NCBI GenBank assembly: GCA_900660155.1
Contig: CABFPE010000212.1
Coordinates: 1,005,033 to 1,038,587 of the forward strand
Source: Hofstenia miamia
Taxonomy: Eukaryota; Xenacoelomorpha; Acoela; Hofsteniidae
Length of the DNA: 33,555 nucleotides
Direction: 5' to 3'
The notes beneath the pieces are model-generated. The model made no database searches and was not told the DNA's origin. It saw only the letters and a list, made by a program, of their open reading frames with translations. The position numbers and the translations under genes were made by a program. Shown one piece after another: positions 10,725-21,112 of this stretch (position 1 is the stretch's first letter; each line of letters opens with the position of its first letter).

Positions 10725-13538
10725 TTATTCGGTTTCGCTGTTGAACATAGATCTTATTGCAGCAAAGCCTATAACAATTATCTTTAAGATACAGAACACA
10801 ATACAATTCACTAAAAGCATGTTTGTTAAACGTTTTTCAGCCGTATTTTCTTTCTTCATGCCTCTTAGAGTGAATATAAAGTAAATGTTGGACATAAATA
10901 CGACAGAAAATGGTAACCCGAACCCTACAAAGCTTACATAGACTTTTGCATACCAAAATATAAAATCTGGAGCACCGGTTAGCATGCAAACAGAGTCCAC
11001 TATTTCATAATTTATAACATGTATTGTCGAAACCAAAAAACAAAAAACCAGCGTTGATCCACTCACTTTATGTGCAAGAGAAGGCTTTGTGTGGTTCTTG
11101 TACCAAATGGGAAGTTTAATTGCAACAACTCTATCAACAGCTAATGCCATCATATGCTTACATTTTAAAAATATAATATCAGGAAATGAATAACTATTTG
11201 CATCGTATTGAAAATTCAAATATTTAAATCTNAACAGCTAATGCCATCATATGATATGTAGCTGCCAAGCTGGTGAACCAGTTGCTAAAGATGTTAACCT
11301 AAAAGATATTTAATGGTTTTGTTGCTGTTATATTAAATTAAATTTTTGATAAATTCCAGTAAAATTTGTCAGATTATTTCAATATTTAGTACTTTTGAAA
11401 TTATCAGCACTAGTCAAATCCTTGTTTTACAGCTTAGGTATGAAAATATGTTTCTGTAAGCAGTGTGGGTGCTTACATTTTAAAAATATAATATCAGGAA
11501 ATGAATAACTATTTGCATCGTATTGAAAATTCAAATATTTAAATCTCAAAATCTTTTCTGTGAGTATTGAATATTCTACAAAATTTACCGCTCGACTTCA
11601 TACTAAAATGTAACTCAAAAGCATTGCTTTAAATTTTATCAAGCATGACAGATTTTCGCACAAAAACTTCCAAGAAGATTATCAGTAAATGAAGCCAACA
11701 TAACAATTATTTCATTTTTATAGCAAATTGAATCATTTTTTGGCATTTATGCAATTGTCACTTAGTAAAAAGACATATTCACAAAAATATAACATTTTGG
11801 TGAAAAATAAATGTTTAAGTACTTTGCCGATTGTGTGTTTATTCAATTTCCAAATGATTATGTTTGGCTAGGGAATTAAATTCAATGAGATTATTGACTT
11901 AATGCTTTATATGCCTATATATTTTTAATTGAATATATATTTATTGAAATCAGCAATTTTCAATATGTTTATTCCAAGAAATATCTCAACACTTAGATAT
12001 TTATATAAATAATTAGTATTTGTGCAGGTTTCAGAACTAGTTAGTGAAGCTATCATAGAGCACCAAAAATGTTTGTTGTTATTGCCCCTCTATAAATATA
12101 TCAATTTTCTTCTTTTCAAATTAATTTAATATAATCGTAAGTACGATTTACCGCATCAAATGAAAACTTTTGACAAGTTTTACTACTTATTTCAACTTTC
12201 ATTTGAATAAATATTGAACTGTGCTCCTAGATACAAGCAAAAATATTTATTAAAGATTTTACCGTAAGTTAATGCAGTGGAAATTTTCTACTTATATTTA
12301 GCAGCTGCAATTTGTTATGTTGGGAGTTAGGGCTTCTTATCCTTAGGTAACACAGGGATTTTTTTACAATTTGATATAGTTTCTATACACTTTAGAGGCG
12401 CTCATAGCTCAAGAAGTAATAATGCCATCTAAAATTTGAAAAAAAACATTAAAGGATAGAGACGACCCCCGACTTTACGCACAGTGGGTTTGATCGGATT
12501 TCGGGTGATTTATTTACAGAAAACTAAATAGTTTAGGTTGACGCTGATATTGCGGGTTTTAGAAGACATCGTTATTTGAACATTAGTTATAGAAAAATTT
12601 GAAATTTTCTACAATAACCGGATTTTCCAGGCTTGTTCATTGGACTATTTTTCTATGCCCTCTCATCTCAATGGATTCCATTATAATATTACATTTATCA
12701 AAGTTTAGGCTTAGTCTTTACTAAATAGGACTACTTGTACAAGGAGTCATTTAAAATGACAAAATGTATTGACTTGATTAACTTTAACACTCAAAAGTAT
12801 ATTCCAAGTATCACAATATCATGCATCGACTACCACGGAAATACAAATGTGTGCTGTTCCATCCCATCCCACCCTATGAGACATTTTCCAAGGGAATAAC
12901 ATTACTATGAACGACACTGAGTTTTTTATTAAAGACCAATTTAATTCAAAATGATACAATGGGCAGCTTATGGTTATAATTGATCTGCTTTACATATATG
13001 CTTTATTCAAACAAAATCATACTGGATTTTAGCAAATATTGCCAATTGTACTAAATTTTTTCTCCTGGCAAAACTTTTCTAAAATCTCTTTGATCAGACG
13101 TAGATTTGTTTTTATTAATTTCAGTGTTTTAATATTAAACGTTGTGTTAGATAAGTCCCTAAAATTCCATCAGCTTGACTGAACAGCAAATAAACTTGCA
13201 GTGTAACATCTAAATTACTACGATATACTATATTTTAAGTTAATGTCAAAGTGAACAGAAACCTTGCAATATGAAAGCTCAACAGTCACTACATTGGTGA
13301 AATAGTTTAATGCAAGTCCAATAAATCCATCTTGAAAGACAGCGGCAGCATCCCAAATAGCTTGACACTTAATTAATGTTATTGAAGAATTTTGCAATTT
13401 CATCTGACCTGCAGCTTTGTAACTGAACAGGTTTAACAGAATGCCAAGAAAGCTAACGACAACGCCTGCCAACAAAAAGATTTCTGACAATGTATAAAGA
13501 AACTCAGCTTGTTTACTTGCTTCTGTGTGATTTGTCAT
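10725..13538 (-). CDS. Rhodopsin-like (class A) G protein-coupled receptor, two exons, six membrane segments seen
   Basis: Exon 1 (13538 to 13263, 92 codons) starts MTNHTEASKQAEFLYTLSE and holds TM1 (IFLLAGVVVSFLGILLNLFSY) and TM2 (around CQAIWDAAAVFQDGF), then the cysteine before TM3 (ELSYCK). The donor is GTTTCT. Exon 2 starts after TTTTAG at 11298 with VNIFSNWFTSLAATYHMMALAV (TM3), then DRVVAIKLP in the DRY position. TM4, a loop cysteine (DSVCMLTG), TM5 (VSFVGFGLPFSVVFMSNIYF) and TM6 (LVNCIVFCILKIIVIGF) follow, and the frame stops after NSETE at 10725. The correct exon joins 11298-11233 directly to 11135-10725; bases 11136-11232 are a redundant contig end. The model is 250 aa. TM7 with its NPxxY motif is absent, so a third exon may be unseen or the gene is truncated. 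The ligand is unknown; TM6 lacks the usual CWxP. Confidence 0.75.
11136..11546. other. Redundant contig ends joined by one N inside GPCR exon 2
   Basis: An N sits at 11232. The 21 bases 11136-11156 recur right after it at 11233-11253, and the 75 bases 11157-11231 recur at 11472-11546. The left contig thus equals the right contig with 11254-11471 (218 bases) missing. Those 218 bases contain the first 15 codons of exon 2 and its splice acceptor. The left contig end is therefore either a deletion haplotype or a chimeric end. Confidence 0.85.
11299..13262 (-). other. Intron 1 of the GPCR gene
   Basis: About 1.96 kb between the donor GTTTCT (minus strand, 13262) and the acceptor TTTTAG ending at 11299. 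It includes the 75-base block shared with the left contig end. I see no other gene, tRNA or clear transposon in it. Confidence 0.65.
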
Positions 13539-13739
13539 ATCTAAATTCTTCGTGACACATGATGTATGTCTATGTCTATTACTACATGCAATTTCATAGA
13601 GAAGATAAGATCAGCTATATTCATTTGAATCTTTGCAATATAAAACTGATTTTTCAAAGGAATGGCGTCATAAACAACAACAAAGTCCATATAATAAACA
13701 AATATTAAAAGCAATGAAAAATTACTAATTTCAATTTAT

Positions 13740-14990
13740 TGTGTTGTTGCTATTATAAAAATATAATCCCATCCATGATTTACCTGAAATATACTTTTGC
13801 TTGAGTATGAATGATTTTAGTTATTTCTTGAATTTTCTTAAGTTGGCTATTATTTTTGATTTGTTTTGACAATTTATTCCAGTTATAAATTGCAGCATTA
13901 ATAAAGGATTGGCTGATAATATTTTTTGTAAATTTAACACGTGAATAATTTTTTGATCGTTTATTGTGTTTTAGACAGTGTGTCAAAAATTGTATCTCAT
14001 CGTAGGGTGGAATTTTGTTAATGAATTTGAAAAAATAAATAATGTTATTGTAAATAATTAACTCTTGTGGAAAAAGAAATATAATCTTTTGTTTTAGAAG
14101 AGTTCTTATTACAAACATCTAATGCCCATTTTAGTTGAACTCGAAGCTTTTTTAGCATTAGGCTGTGTACATTAGTATATAACATACTAGCATTTAAATT
14201 GGGGGGTAACTGTTGAGAAATATGGGCTATCTTTCTAACACCTACAGCCATTTTTTTAATAACTGCATTTATTTGCGATGTGAAATTAAGCTAGATATTT
14301 AAACTTATTAACAGGTGTAATAGATGCATTATTGAAGTTAATCGAATAGTCAGAGATGTCCGTTTTTTTTATAAAAGGTTGCCTTATGCAAAATTCAGTT
14401 TTTTTTTCGCATTAATACGCAATATATGAATGCTAAAACAGTTGCTCAATTTCATACAATTCGATTCAATATCTTTTACAGCGTTATCTAATGATTAATT
14501 TCCATAGCAAATAGATGTATCATCGGCGTATTGCGTTATTTCGCAGTCGATAATTTCCTTCATGACATTCACATAAAGATTAAAAAACAGTGGATTTAGT
14601 ATGGTTCCTTGAGGAAGGCCATTATTGACTGGCAACCACATTGAAAAAGTATTATTTAACATAATTCGCTGACGTCCTTTACTTAAGTAATTAGATATAA
14701 GGTGAGCACTGTTAAATGAAAACCCAATATTTTTTAGTTTTTTATTTATGTCTCATAATTCATAAAATCGAATGCGTTTATGTCTCTAGACAGGCAATTG
14801 CAACAAATTTATTAGAATCTAATAATGTTCTCCATTTTTCTGTCGCTTGTATAACTGCGCATGATGTTATGTGAACAAAAAGAAATTCTTTGGATTTCTT
14901 TCTCCGACGGCATTAGCTTGTTGAAAATATAAGCGGAATTCTGAGCAATACTTGTAGAGATTTGATTGAAAATTATTCATTTATAGGAAA
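13740..14990 (-). mobile_element. CR1/Jockey-like LINE, copy B: degenerate reverse transcriptase
   Basis: Read on the minus strand, it shows pieces in the order expected for copy C: FNQI (near 14960), AVIQATEKWRTLL (near 14830), VAIACL (near 14795), GLPQGTILNPLFFNLYVN (near 14610-14560), QYADDTSI (near 14525), LKKLRVQLKWALDV (near 14130) and the C-terminal FINAAIYNWNKLSKQI (near 13890). Many stops and frameshifts separate them, so it is an old, dead copy. The catalytic YADD tetrad is still legible. The 3' end is near 13740, where GTTGTTG occurs, but no clear tail or target duplication is seen. Confidence 0.85.
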
Positions 14991-15046
14991 TAATTTTCTG
15001 CTTTTCAATGCAAAAAAAATCTATGAAATGAGCTGAAACACCCTAT

Positions 15047-15051
15047 GTATA

Positions 15052-15089
<38 letters not shown>

Positions 15090-15090
15090 N
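15047..15090. repeat. (TA)n microsatellite ending at an assembly N
   Basis: TATG/TA repeats run up to an N at 15090. Unlike the joins at 9204 and 11232, no unique sequence is duplicated on both sides, so the gap was probably caused by the repeat itself and its true length is unknown. Confidence 0.85.
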
Positions 15091-15157
15091 AGATGCTTGA
15101 AAATTGTTCTTTAACTATTCAATAATGAAATTTATAATTTCAATAAATAAAAAATTC

Positions 15158-15238
15158 GCAGTCAGCAGGATTCGAACCTGCGACCCCAGAGGGGATTAGA
15201 TTTCGAGTCTAACGCCTTAACCACTCGGCCATGACTGC
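15158..15238 (-). tRNA. trnS-CGA: tRNA-Ser, anticodon CGA
   Basis: The minus strand gives an 81-nt cloverleaf. The acceptor stem GCAGTCA pairs with TGACTGC. The D arm region is GGCCGAGTGGTTAAGGC, an intact A box. The anticodon stem TTAGA/TCTAA encloses the loop CTCGAAA with anticodon CGA. The long variable arm CCCCTCTGGGG is typical of class II serine tRNAs. The T arm GCAGGTTCGAATCCTGC contains an intact B box. There is no intron. A run of six T follows about 5 bases after the 3' end on the transcribed strand, a good Pol III terminator. It decodes UCG. Confidence 0.97.
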
Positions 15239-15296
15239 ACGAAATTTATATATTTATGAACATACTTACAATGATTCATATTAAATGTAATATAAC

Positions 15297-15320
15297 AATA
15301 TATATATATATATATATATA
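15297..15320. repeat. (TA)n microsatellite
   Basis: About 12 TA units, some 60 bases from the 5' side of the tRNA gene. Together with the run at 15047-15090, it brackets the tRNA. Confidence 0.9.
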
Positions 15321-16935
15321 ATTATAGGGGTAAATCATATTTGACATAAATACAGAAATATTTGCTTACCGAAGAATAAATTGAAAAGAAACAGAATCAG
15401 TCCTTATTTATAAGTTTAATTTAAATGTCCAATCAGAACGTAGCTAGTTTAATACAAGCTTAAAGAAAAATTTTGGGAAACCGAGAGGCAAACTTAATCA
15501 AAAGTTCTGGAGTGGAGCATATTTTGAAAAAATGGCATTGGAAATATCGCGATATTAAATTCGATTATATAACCTATAAATTTAGTGATGTATTTAGGAT
15601 AAGCCTCATCTCTTGCAATCAATGTTTACATAATGACAGCATAAGCATTATTTCTGATTAACATGAAGCTACACTAAAACCTACGATAACTTGAAGTGAT
15701 TGCTTAGAAGTTACTTTGAAAACCTATCATATTTGTGACATTTGCATGTTGATAACAAATTTTCCATATGAAAGTCCCGTGTTTAATCTGTTGGCATCCT
15801 GGGTGCAAAACTCCATAGTATTAAATCTAATATTCTGTAACTAAGTTAAAGTGTATATATTTTAGTTGAAATATATAAAATACTAATGCAATTCTATTAA
15901 AAAATCAATGAAAAAGTGTGAAACTATTTCATATGAGTAAAACTATGATTAAGTTATTGAACTTTGCGGGGCCATAACCCCCTAAATTTTAAATGCAAGC
16001 CACGGGCCTGATTGTATTAAGGTATCGGTGATATTTTTTTTAAAAATTATCGGTATTGTTATGATTATGATAGAATAATATCCGTTTGATATCAGTTCAA
16101 AAATTTTTTAATTATTGTGTTATTATTGCTATTAACTTACTCGTTTTGACTTTTTTGTCGATATTTTTGGTAGTAATTACCAACTGTAATTTGCAAATTT
16201 CTCACATTGCTTTAAACAACAGTATGAGATATGGACTTTGCTATGAAAACTGAATATGAATAGATGTTGGCTGAAAACTCTATTTATAAGGACTATATTA
16301 TTATATTAAATATAAATTTACTGCTTATTTAATATCATTTTATTGTTTAACAGTGTTTAATCTATAATTGTGATCAATTGAATTCTAATTATCTTACTTG
16401 TTAAAGACCAGTTAATGAAGAAATTTCATTTAAGATAAAATTTATAGATTTGCTTAAATATTCTGTTATATTGGTAAAATTTTAGTTATAAATAATTATT
16501 TTTCTATGATTTCCTAGTGGATATAAGCTATCGTGCTTAAATGTATACCGAGTGCTATAGCGGGCTACGAATTTGGTTAATTCTGACAAATTATCGATCT
16601 ATAGCGATTATATTTTGCTTTTTTTATGTATTTTCCCATTGTTTATTTTGTCCACGTGTTACGCGTGCTCCGTATGTCGCCATTCTACAGGTTCATTTAA
16701 AAATGATGAGTGTATGAACATTGTAAATTGAAAATCTATTTAAACTAAAATAAAATAATATCATTTAAAAGCACAGAACTCAATATTTATATCATGAATT
16801 GCGAAGAAAGAAATCAGCAATTTTTTTCTTTTTACTAGTCAATATAGAAGTTATTTAAAAAACATAGGGTAATTACAATCGCTATTTCTATAATAAAAAT
16901 TAGTTCAATAGCAACTGAGTAAAAAGCTAGAAACC
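15321..16935. other. Intergenic DNA, nothing firmly recognised
   Basis: AT-rich. The open frame at 15473-15661 has no recognisable domain. Around 15965-16015 there is a short GC-richer patch with GGGGCCATAACCCC, and near 16020-16100 a stretch with GGTATCGG and ATCGGTATTG that resembles the ends of the MITE candidate at 16936-17082 and may be a decayed relative. Confidence 0.4.
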
Positions 16936-17082
16936 TGAAACGATATATCGTTTATCATATACAGTATATATAACTATTTTTTCGTTATTGGTATGGTTTT
17001 TTACGTGCCTGCAAGTAGTATTTTTATGGGTATATCAATTTAGAAAATATCGTTATTGTTATAACGATATATCGGTATCAAA
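16936..17082. mobile_element. Candidate MITE with CGATATATCG palindromes at both ends
   Basis: The left end reads GAAACGATATATCGTTTATC (16937-16956). The right end, read on the minus strand, is TGATACCGATATATCGTTAT. These form imperfect terminal inverted repeats of about 18 bases around a 110-bp core with no coding potential. No clean target duplication is visible, so the exact ends and the superfamily stay open. Confidence 0.45.
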
Positions 17083-17599
17083 TAAAATTTCCTGAGAAAA
17101 TTATTGAGTTTATGTTTATGAAAAAATTAGACAGTAATTGGTTGCTTTTTGTGATTATTGGCATCAATAACGCAGGTGTAATGCACGAGATTAGGCTGCC
17201 TATTTTTGATGCATAAAATTTGAAGCCCGCACAACCAATGAACTTTTCAAATGAAAATTTCTAAGCCTATTTGACACAATGTGAATGTTTGATGCTGACA
17301 TAATTTTAGTTACTATACAGCAATCTCTTAAAATTTTTTGCTTGATTTCAAATTTTAATCGTTTTATAAAATGGTTATGAGAAGATCGACCCAAATGTCA
17401 ATAAGGTCAAAATCTATTCAAAAATAAAGTCAAAATTGGAAATTTCTGAAATAAAGTCAATTGTGTGCAATCAGTTCTTAGAAATTGGTTATTTCTTTGA
17501 AACCACAAGTTACATATTGACTCGAGTTCACAGTAAGGTTCATCAAGACAACAAACTTTTATTCATTCTCCGAATAAAGACTTTGCTGAAAAGGCATTC

Positions 17600-18150
17600 A
17601 ACATACCATTGAAAAAAAATTAGACACTATGCCATGCAGAAATTATTCCTAGATATGAAATCACCATTGCCCAGGAAAACAACCGCCCGAGGTAAAGTAA
17701 AAAAAACTGCAGAGTGCGAAGAAACTCGTATTATAGATGTTCTGAATGATAAAGAAGTATTCCTGGTTGTTGATGAAACTAAAATCAACGGTTGCAAGTA
17801 ATTTAACTTGGATCCAAAGTCTATCTTTGTGCTAGTGTGCGTAAAACTTGATGACTCGCCAAATAATGCAATTGTTTCCCATCACATTGAAGATTTTTTG
17901 AAAAAAATTATTATAGCAAGGAACAATTTTCTTTTGCTACTCTCTGACACTGCCCGCATATATGGTAGCTACTGATAAATGTTATAAGACATTTTAATGT
18001 GACTTGCGTACCGCATTTATTCCATAATTGTGCTAAGAAGACCAGGAGCAAATACACGAATGTTGACAAGCTAGTGGCTACTTTAAAGGCTTTGACGTTG
18101 AAGAACACCTCGCGAAGACATTTGTTTCCAATCATTACATGGCTAAGAGC
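17600..18150 (+). pseudogene. Decayed hAT-superfamily transposase fragment
   Basis: Reading across frames gives, in order, NDKEVFLVVDETKINGCK (stop TAA at 17799-17801), VLVCVKLDDSPNNAIV, LLLLSDTARYMVATDK (one extra base near 17958) and VTCVPHLFHNCAKKTRSKY followed by NVDKLVATLKALTLKNTSRR (17999-18115). The VDET aspartate block, the SDxAxYM block and the TCxAHxLHNCAxxxRS block followed by VDxLIxxxK are characteristic of a group of animal hAT-like transposases. Stops and frameshifts make it inactive. The C-terminal dimerisation domain and both element ends are not seen. It could be kin to the source of the hAT MITEs in this window, but no terminal repeats link them. Confidence 0.7.
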
Positions 18151-18229
18151 AGTGGCGGAGTCCAAAGTCAGTAGAAATGAAGTTATTTTTTTCTCGCACC
18201 GGAACCCCAAAAGTGTAGTGACGCCACTG
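18150..18229. mobile_element. Possible 80-bp hAT-like insertion or solo termini
   Basis: It starts CAGTGGCGGAGTCC and ends GTGACGCCACTG, giving the inverted pair CAGTGGCGGA / CAGTGGCGTC. CAGTGGCG is a common hAT terminus. It interrupts the transposase relic near where its homology ends. The flanking octamers (GCTAAGAG and GGTTGCGA) differ, so a target duplication is not supported. Confidence 0.35.
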
Positions 18230-19030
18230 GGTTGCGATGTTAACTTTTCATAACTATTTAATTTTAGTTCATATTTAACATCAAGCCGCTAATCACCTTT
18301 ATAAATGACAAACCGACATTCTAAAGTGATTTTCTTCAAGTCTATTATGAAATTTAGCAATCCTCAGATATTGATGAATGTGCTCGAATGTAATGTTGAA
18401 AATTTGTACCAAAGTGCATTGCTGTGGCTGAAGTGCTTCAAAAGATATTCGCAAGCATTCCAATTTTTTTGAAAATTTTAATTGAGTTATCACCATTCCT
18501 AATGTTCAGGTAAACAGAAGGTCAAGAGGCCATGAGAGCAACTATGATCTTGACCTCTTTTTCTATATGTGGATAGACATCTCAAACCCATTGAGGCGTG
18601 TTGTGCCCAATATCAGAGACCGCAGGTTTTGAATCGAAAATGAAAAAGAGACACTAATTGACTGGAGACTTCACAAACAAATGCAAGCCTCAATGGAATA
18701 GTAAAACAAATTTATCCTGTGATTTTTTCAGATTTTTAATATCTTGATAAGGTCATAGACTAAAAGCACTTAAAATTATTTAAAAATGCCATAGAAAGCT
18801 TAAAAAATTTAATATCCAACGAAGAATTAAGGAAAGCGATTTGTTGAATATAGGCAATTGTGATATGCCAGATATCAGTCCAACACATTTGCACAATTGC
18901 GCTCGTGCACTGCTTCGACATATTCAGTTTAAAGAAACTCCTTTCTTCTGAAGAAAATGTTGTGAATAGATCGCAACTTTTTATCTGAAACTGTGGGACA
19001 TATTTTATCCTCCATTTTAACCAATGTAAC
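18230..19030. other. Intergenic DNA, nothing recognised
   Basis: No supported gene. A small hairpin (GGTCAAG / CTTGACC) lies near 18520-18556. The minus-strand open frames at 18299-18496 and 18760-19032 show no known domain. Confidence 0.4.
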
Positions 19031-19215
19031 AATAATAATAATAATGAATTACTTTATTTAGTCGCTGAAGGCATACACAACAAAAAAATAAAAACAAGTC
19101 AAGTTTTACGGCAGCGAGGACAGTCACAGGAGATGAAATAGGAGCAAATGGAAGAGTAGGCGAGAGTTGGAGAAGGGCTCAGCAAAAAAGGAAAGCCATC
19201 AAAAATTTCTTGAAG
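19031..19215 (-). repeat. (AAT)n-headed dispersed repeat, copy 1
   Basis: It begins with five AAT units (19031-19045), followed by ACTTTATTTAGTCGCTGAAGG, an A-rich stretch, GGAGCAAAT, AGAGTAGGCGAGAGTTGGAGAAGG, CTCAGCAAA and CATCAAAAATTTCTTGAAG. The same order of blocks recurs at 20865-21005. Read on the minus strand, the repeat ends with an AATAAAG signal and (ATT)n, as the 3' end of a LINE or SINE would. Confidence 0.6.
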
Positions 19216-20317
19216 AGCGATGTAACGTGTTTTTTCACTATAATTATCAATATGTAAATTAAAATATATTGAGATATTTCATTAAGCATGAGTTTAACCA
19301 TTAGTCTCACAGGATAATCATATGGTTACATTCGTTGTGTTCGCACTTTCAAATATTTTCCTTCAACCCTTTTAAGAAAAATACGTTGATATGGACACAA
19401 ATATAAGTAAATGTGCTGCCCTGTTACGGTGAAAATGTGTTTTAACTATTTTTTCAATAAGACATTTGAATTTTTTCAGAATTTTATAGAGGTTGTCTGC
19501 TTTGCATTATTCCAGAAATTTTCAATACCACTCCTAGCATCCTAGTTGAGAGCTATAGTATTTCTATTTTCTGACCAATACAAATCATAAATCATAATGA
19601 TTGTTAGGCTACGTATGGCAATTTCTAGCAAAAATTTCGACTAAGATTTGAATGCATTTCGAACTACAAGTTAAGGCTTTGCAAAACAAATCAAAATCCG
19701 AACCCGAATTTGTTGAATTTTAATTCGAATCTTGATACAGTACAAAGCCATTTTTTTAAAAATTGCTCAATTCGGCTTTTAAAATCCGAAAAAAATTAAA
19801 TATCTCAGAAATTCTAGTCCTGCCAATATCTGATAAATACATGGTATGAAGACGCCAAGTGCAAAGTATATACAAACATCAAATAAACACTGTTAACCGA
19901 TCAGTTTATGCGACAGCAGCATCAATGCATTCGTGTGCATCATCAATGACAAAAATTTATATTTTCCGAGTGACTTTTTGTACCATGAACACACACCGCC
20001 TTGGCTTTGTTAGGGATTCTTCCCTATCTGTTGAGGTTGCTCACGACTCGGCAACTAATATCATGGCAGATTCAATCACTTGTGAAATGATCTGTAATTC
20101 CGAAATTTTGTTCCTGATGGACTGGTAGAGTTCTTACAAATTCATGAGCTTCTGTTGCATTAACGTAATTTAGTCAAAATCCTTGAGCAGAGTTAACTAA
20201 AACTAAGAAAAATCCTACATAATATTAGTAAAAACAATTGATCTTTGAATGAATAGCAATTATAGTCTGATTGCCGTATTAGCTCTGATCTTAATTGTCA
20301 AAGCAGTTTGCACAACC
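19216..20317. other. Intergenic DNA, nothing recognised
   Basis: The open frame at 19859-20128 (89 codons) has no domain that I recognise, and its composition does not stand out from the surroundings. Confidence 0.4.
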
Positions 20318-20325
20318 ATATAAAG

Positions 20326-20515
20326 CGGGGGCGTACGCATGATTTTCTGACGGGGACATCTTAGTCATGAATAAAAGCGAAAAATTTTGAAAGTTTTGAG
20401 ATTTCAAATTTCGCATTTTTTACCGAAGTTTTTTTAAATTAACCAGTCAGAATCACTTTTGAAATCCTGACGGGGGGGGGCATTCCACCATGTCCCACCC
20501 TTGCGTACGTCATTG
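20326..20515. mobile_element. Short hAT MITE, 190 bp, perfect 8-bp target duplication
   Basis: It starts CGGGGGCGTACGCATGATTT and ends TTGCGTACGTCATTG, giving inverted termini CGGGGGCGTACGCA / CAATGACGTACGCA. The octamer ATATAAAG flanks it at 20318-20325 and 20516-20523. An inner inverted pair (CTGACGGGG near 20348 and a CCTGACGGGGGGGG run near 20466, in direct orientation) gives it a GC-rich rim around an AT-rich core. CAGNGGCGTACGCA-type ends with 8-bp duplications are typical of animal hAT MITEs. The second base of the left end is G instead of the usual A. There is no coding capacity. Confidence 0.85.
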
Positions 20516-20523
20516 ATATAAAG

Positions 20524-20864
20524 ACATAATACAAATATTTCATTGTACAATTTGACAACACTTTCATAAACGAACTGAAGTTCTCGATAAGACTTTAACA
20601 TGAACGTGACGAATGTTACAAGATTTGTATACGTTTATCTCATTAGCTCAAGCTAGAACCAACCATATCATTCGTCACGAATAATTTATAGCAACCTAAG
20701 CAAGAGTACCTTTTTTAAGTTAAAAAACATTGGTATTACATGGAATAAGAACCTCTATTAACTCGGAATACTAACATACAAAGTACAATGTGCGTGCCTA
20801 ACGTTACATTTTTATCATTTGTTTAAGATTGTGAAAAAAACGAAGACATTTCAGTTCATTTACT
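20524..20864. other. Intergenic DNA, nothing recognised
   Basis: AT-rich sequence between the hAT MITE and the second (AAT)n repeat. Confidence 0.4.
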
Positions 20865-21005
20865 AATAATAATAATAAACGACATTAGCCGTGAAGGGAA
20901 ACACTACAAAAATACAAAAAACAAATCAAGGAGCAAATCCAAGAGTAGGCGAAGCTGGAGAAGGCCTCAGCAAAGAAGGAAGACATCAAAGATTTATTGA
21001 AGCTC
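20865..21005 (-). repeat. (AAT)n-headed dispersed repeat, copy 2
   Basis: Five AAT units (20865-20879), then blocks shared with copy 1 in the same order: GTGAAGGGAAACAC, AAAATACAAAAAACAAATCAA, GGAGCAAAT, AGAGTAGGCGAAGCTGGAGAAGG, CCTCAGCAAAGAAGGAA and CATCAAAGATTTATTGAAG. The homology may run further right, as GC content stays higher to about 21110, but copy 1 diverges there. Copy 2 has an open frame on each strand (20891-21112 and 21189-20986), neither with a recognised domain. Confidence 0.6.
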
Positions 21006-21112
21006 GGCGGCGGGGAAAAGAAACCGATGGCTGTTGGAAGGTTGAGAGTAAAAATGTAATTAGCAGCGATACAAGCACGATTGAAAAACGGAAGATGCCA
21101 AAGAGTGAGTAA

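Noticed and set aside
10725..11219. GPCR start at the Met of MNFQYDANSYSF
   Set aside because: Those first 20 or so residues come from intron-derived sequence fused by the left contig's 218-bp deletion. The right contig supplies the expected TM3 start and splice acceptor.
13218..13262. Continuation of GPCR exon 1 as SVHFDINLKYSIS
   Set aside because: A GT donor follows CK, and exon 2 resumes with a proper TM3, so this tail is intron.
15965..15985. GGGGCCATAACCCC mini-hairpin
   Set aside because: A 4-bp stem only, with no further structure around it.
18520..18556. GGTCAAG / CTTGACC hairpin
   Set aside because: A short 7-bp stem with a long loop. Such pairs are expected by chance in 33 kb.
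19859..20128. 89-codon plus-strand open frame
   Set aside because: No recognisable domain, no homologous copy in the window and no splice or signal evidence.
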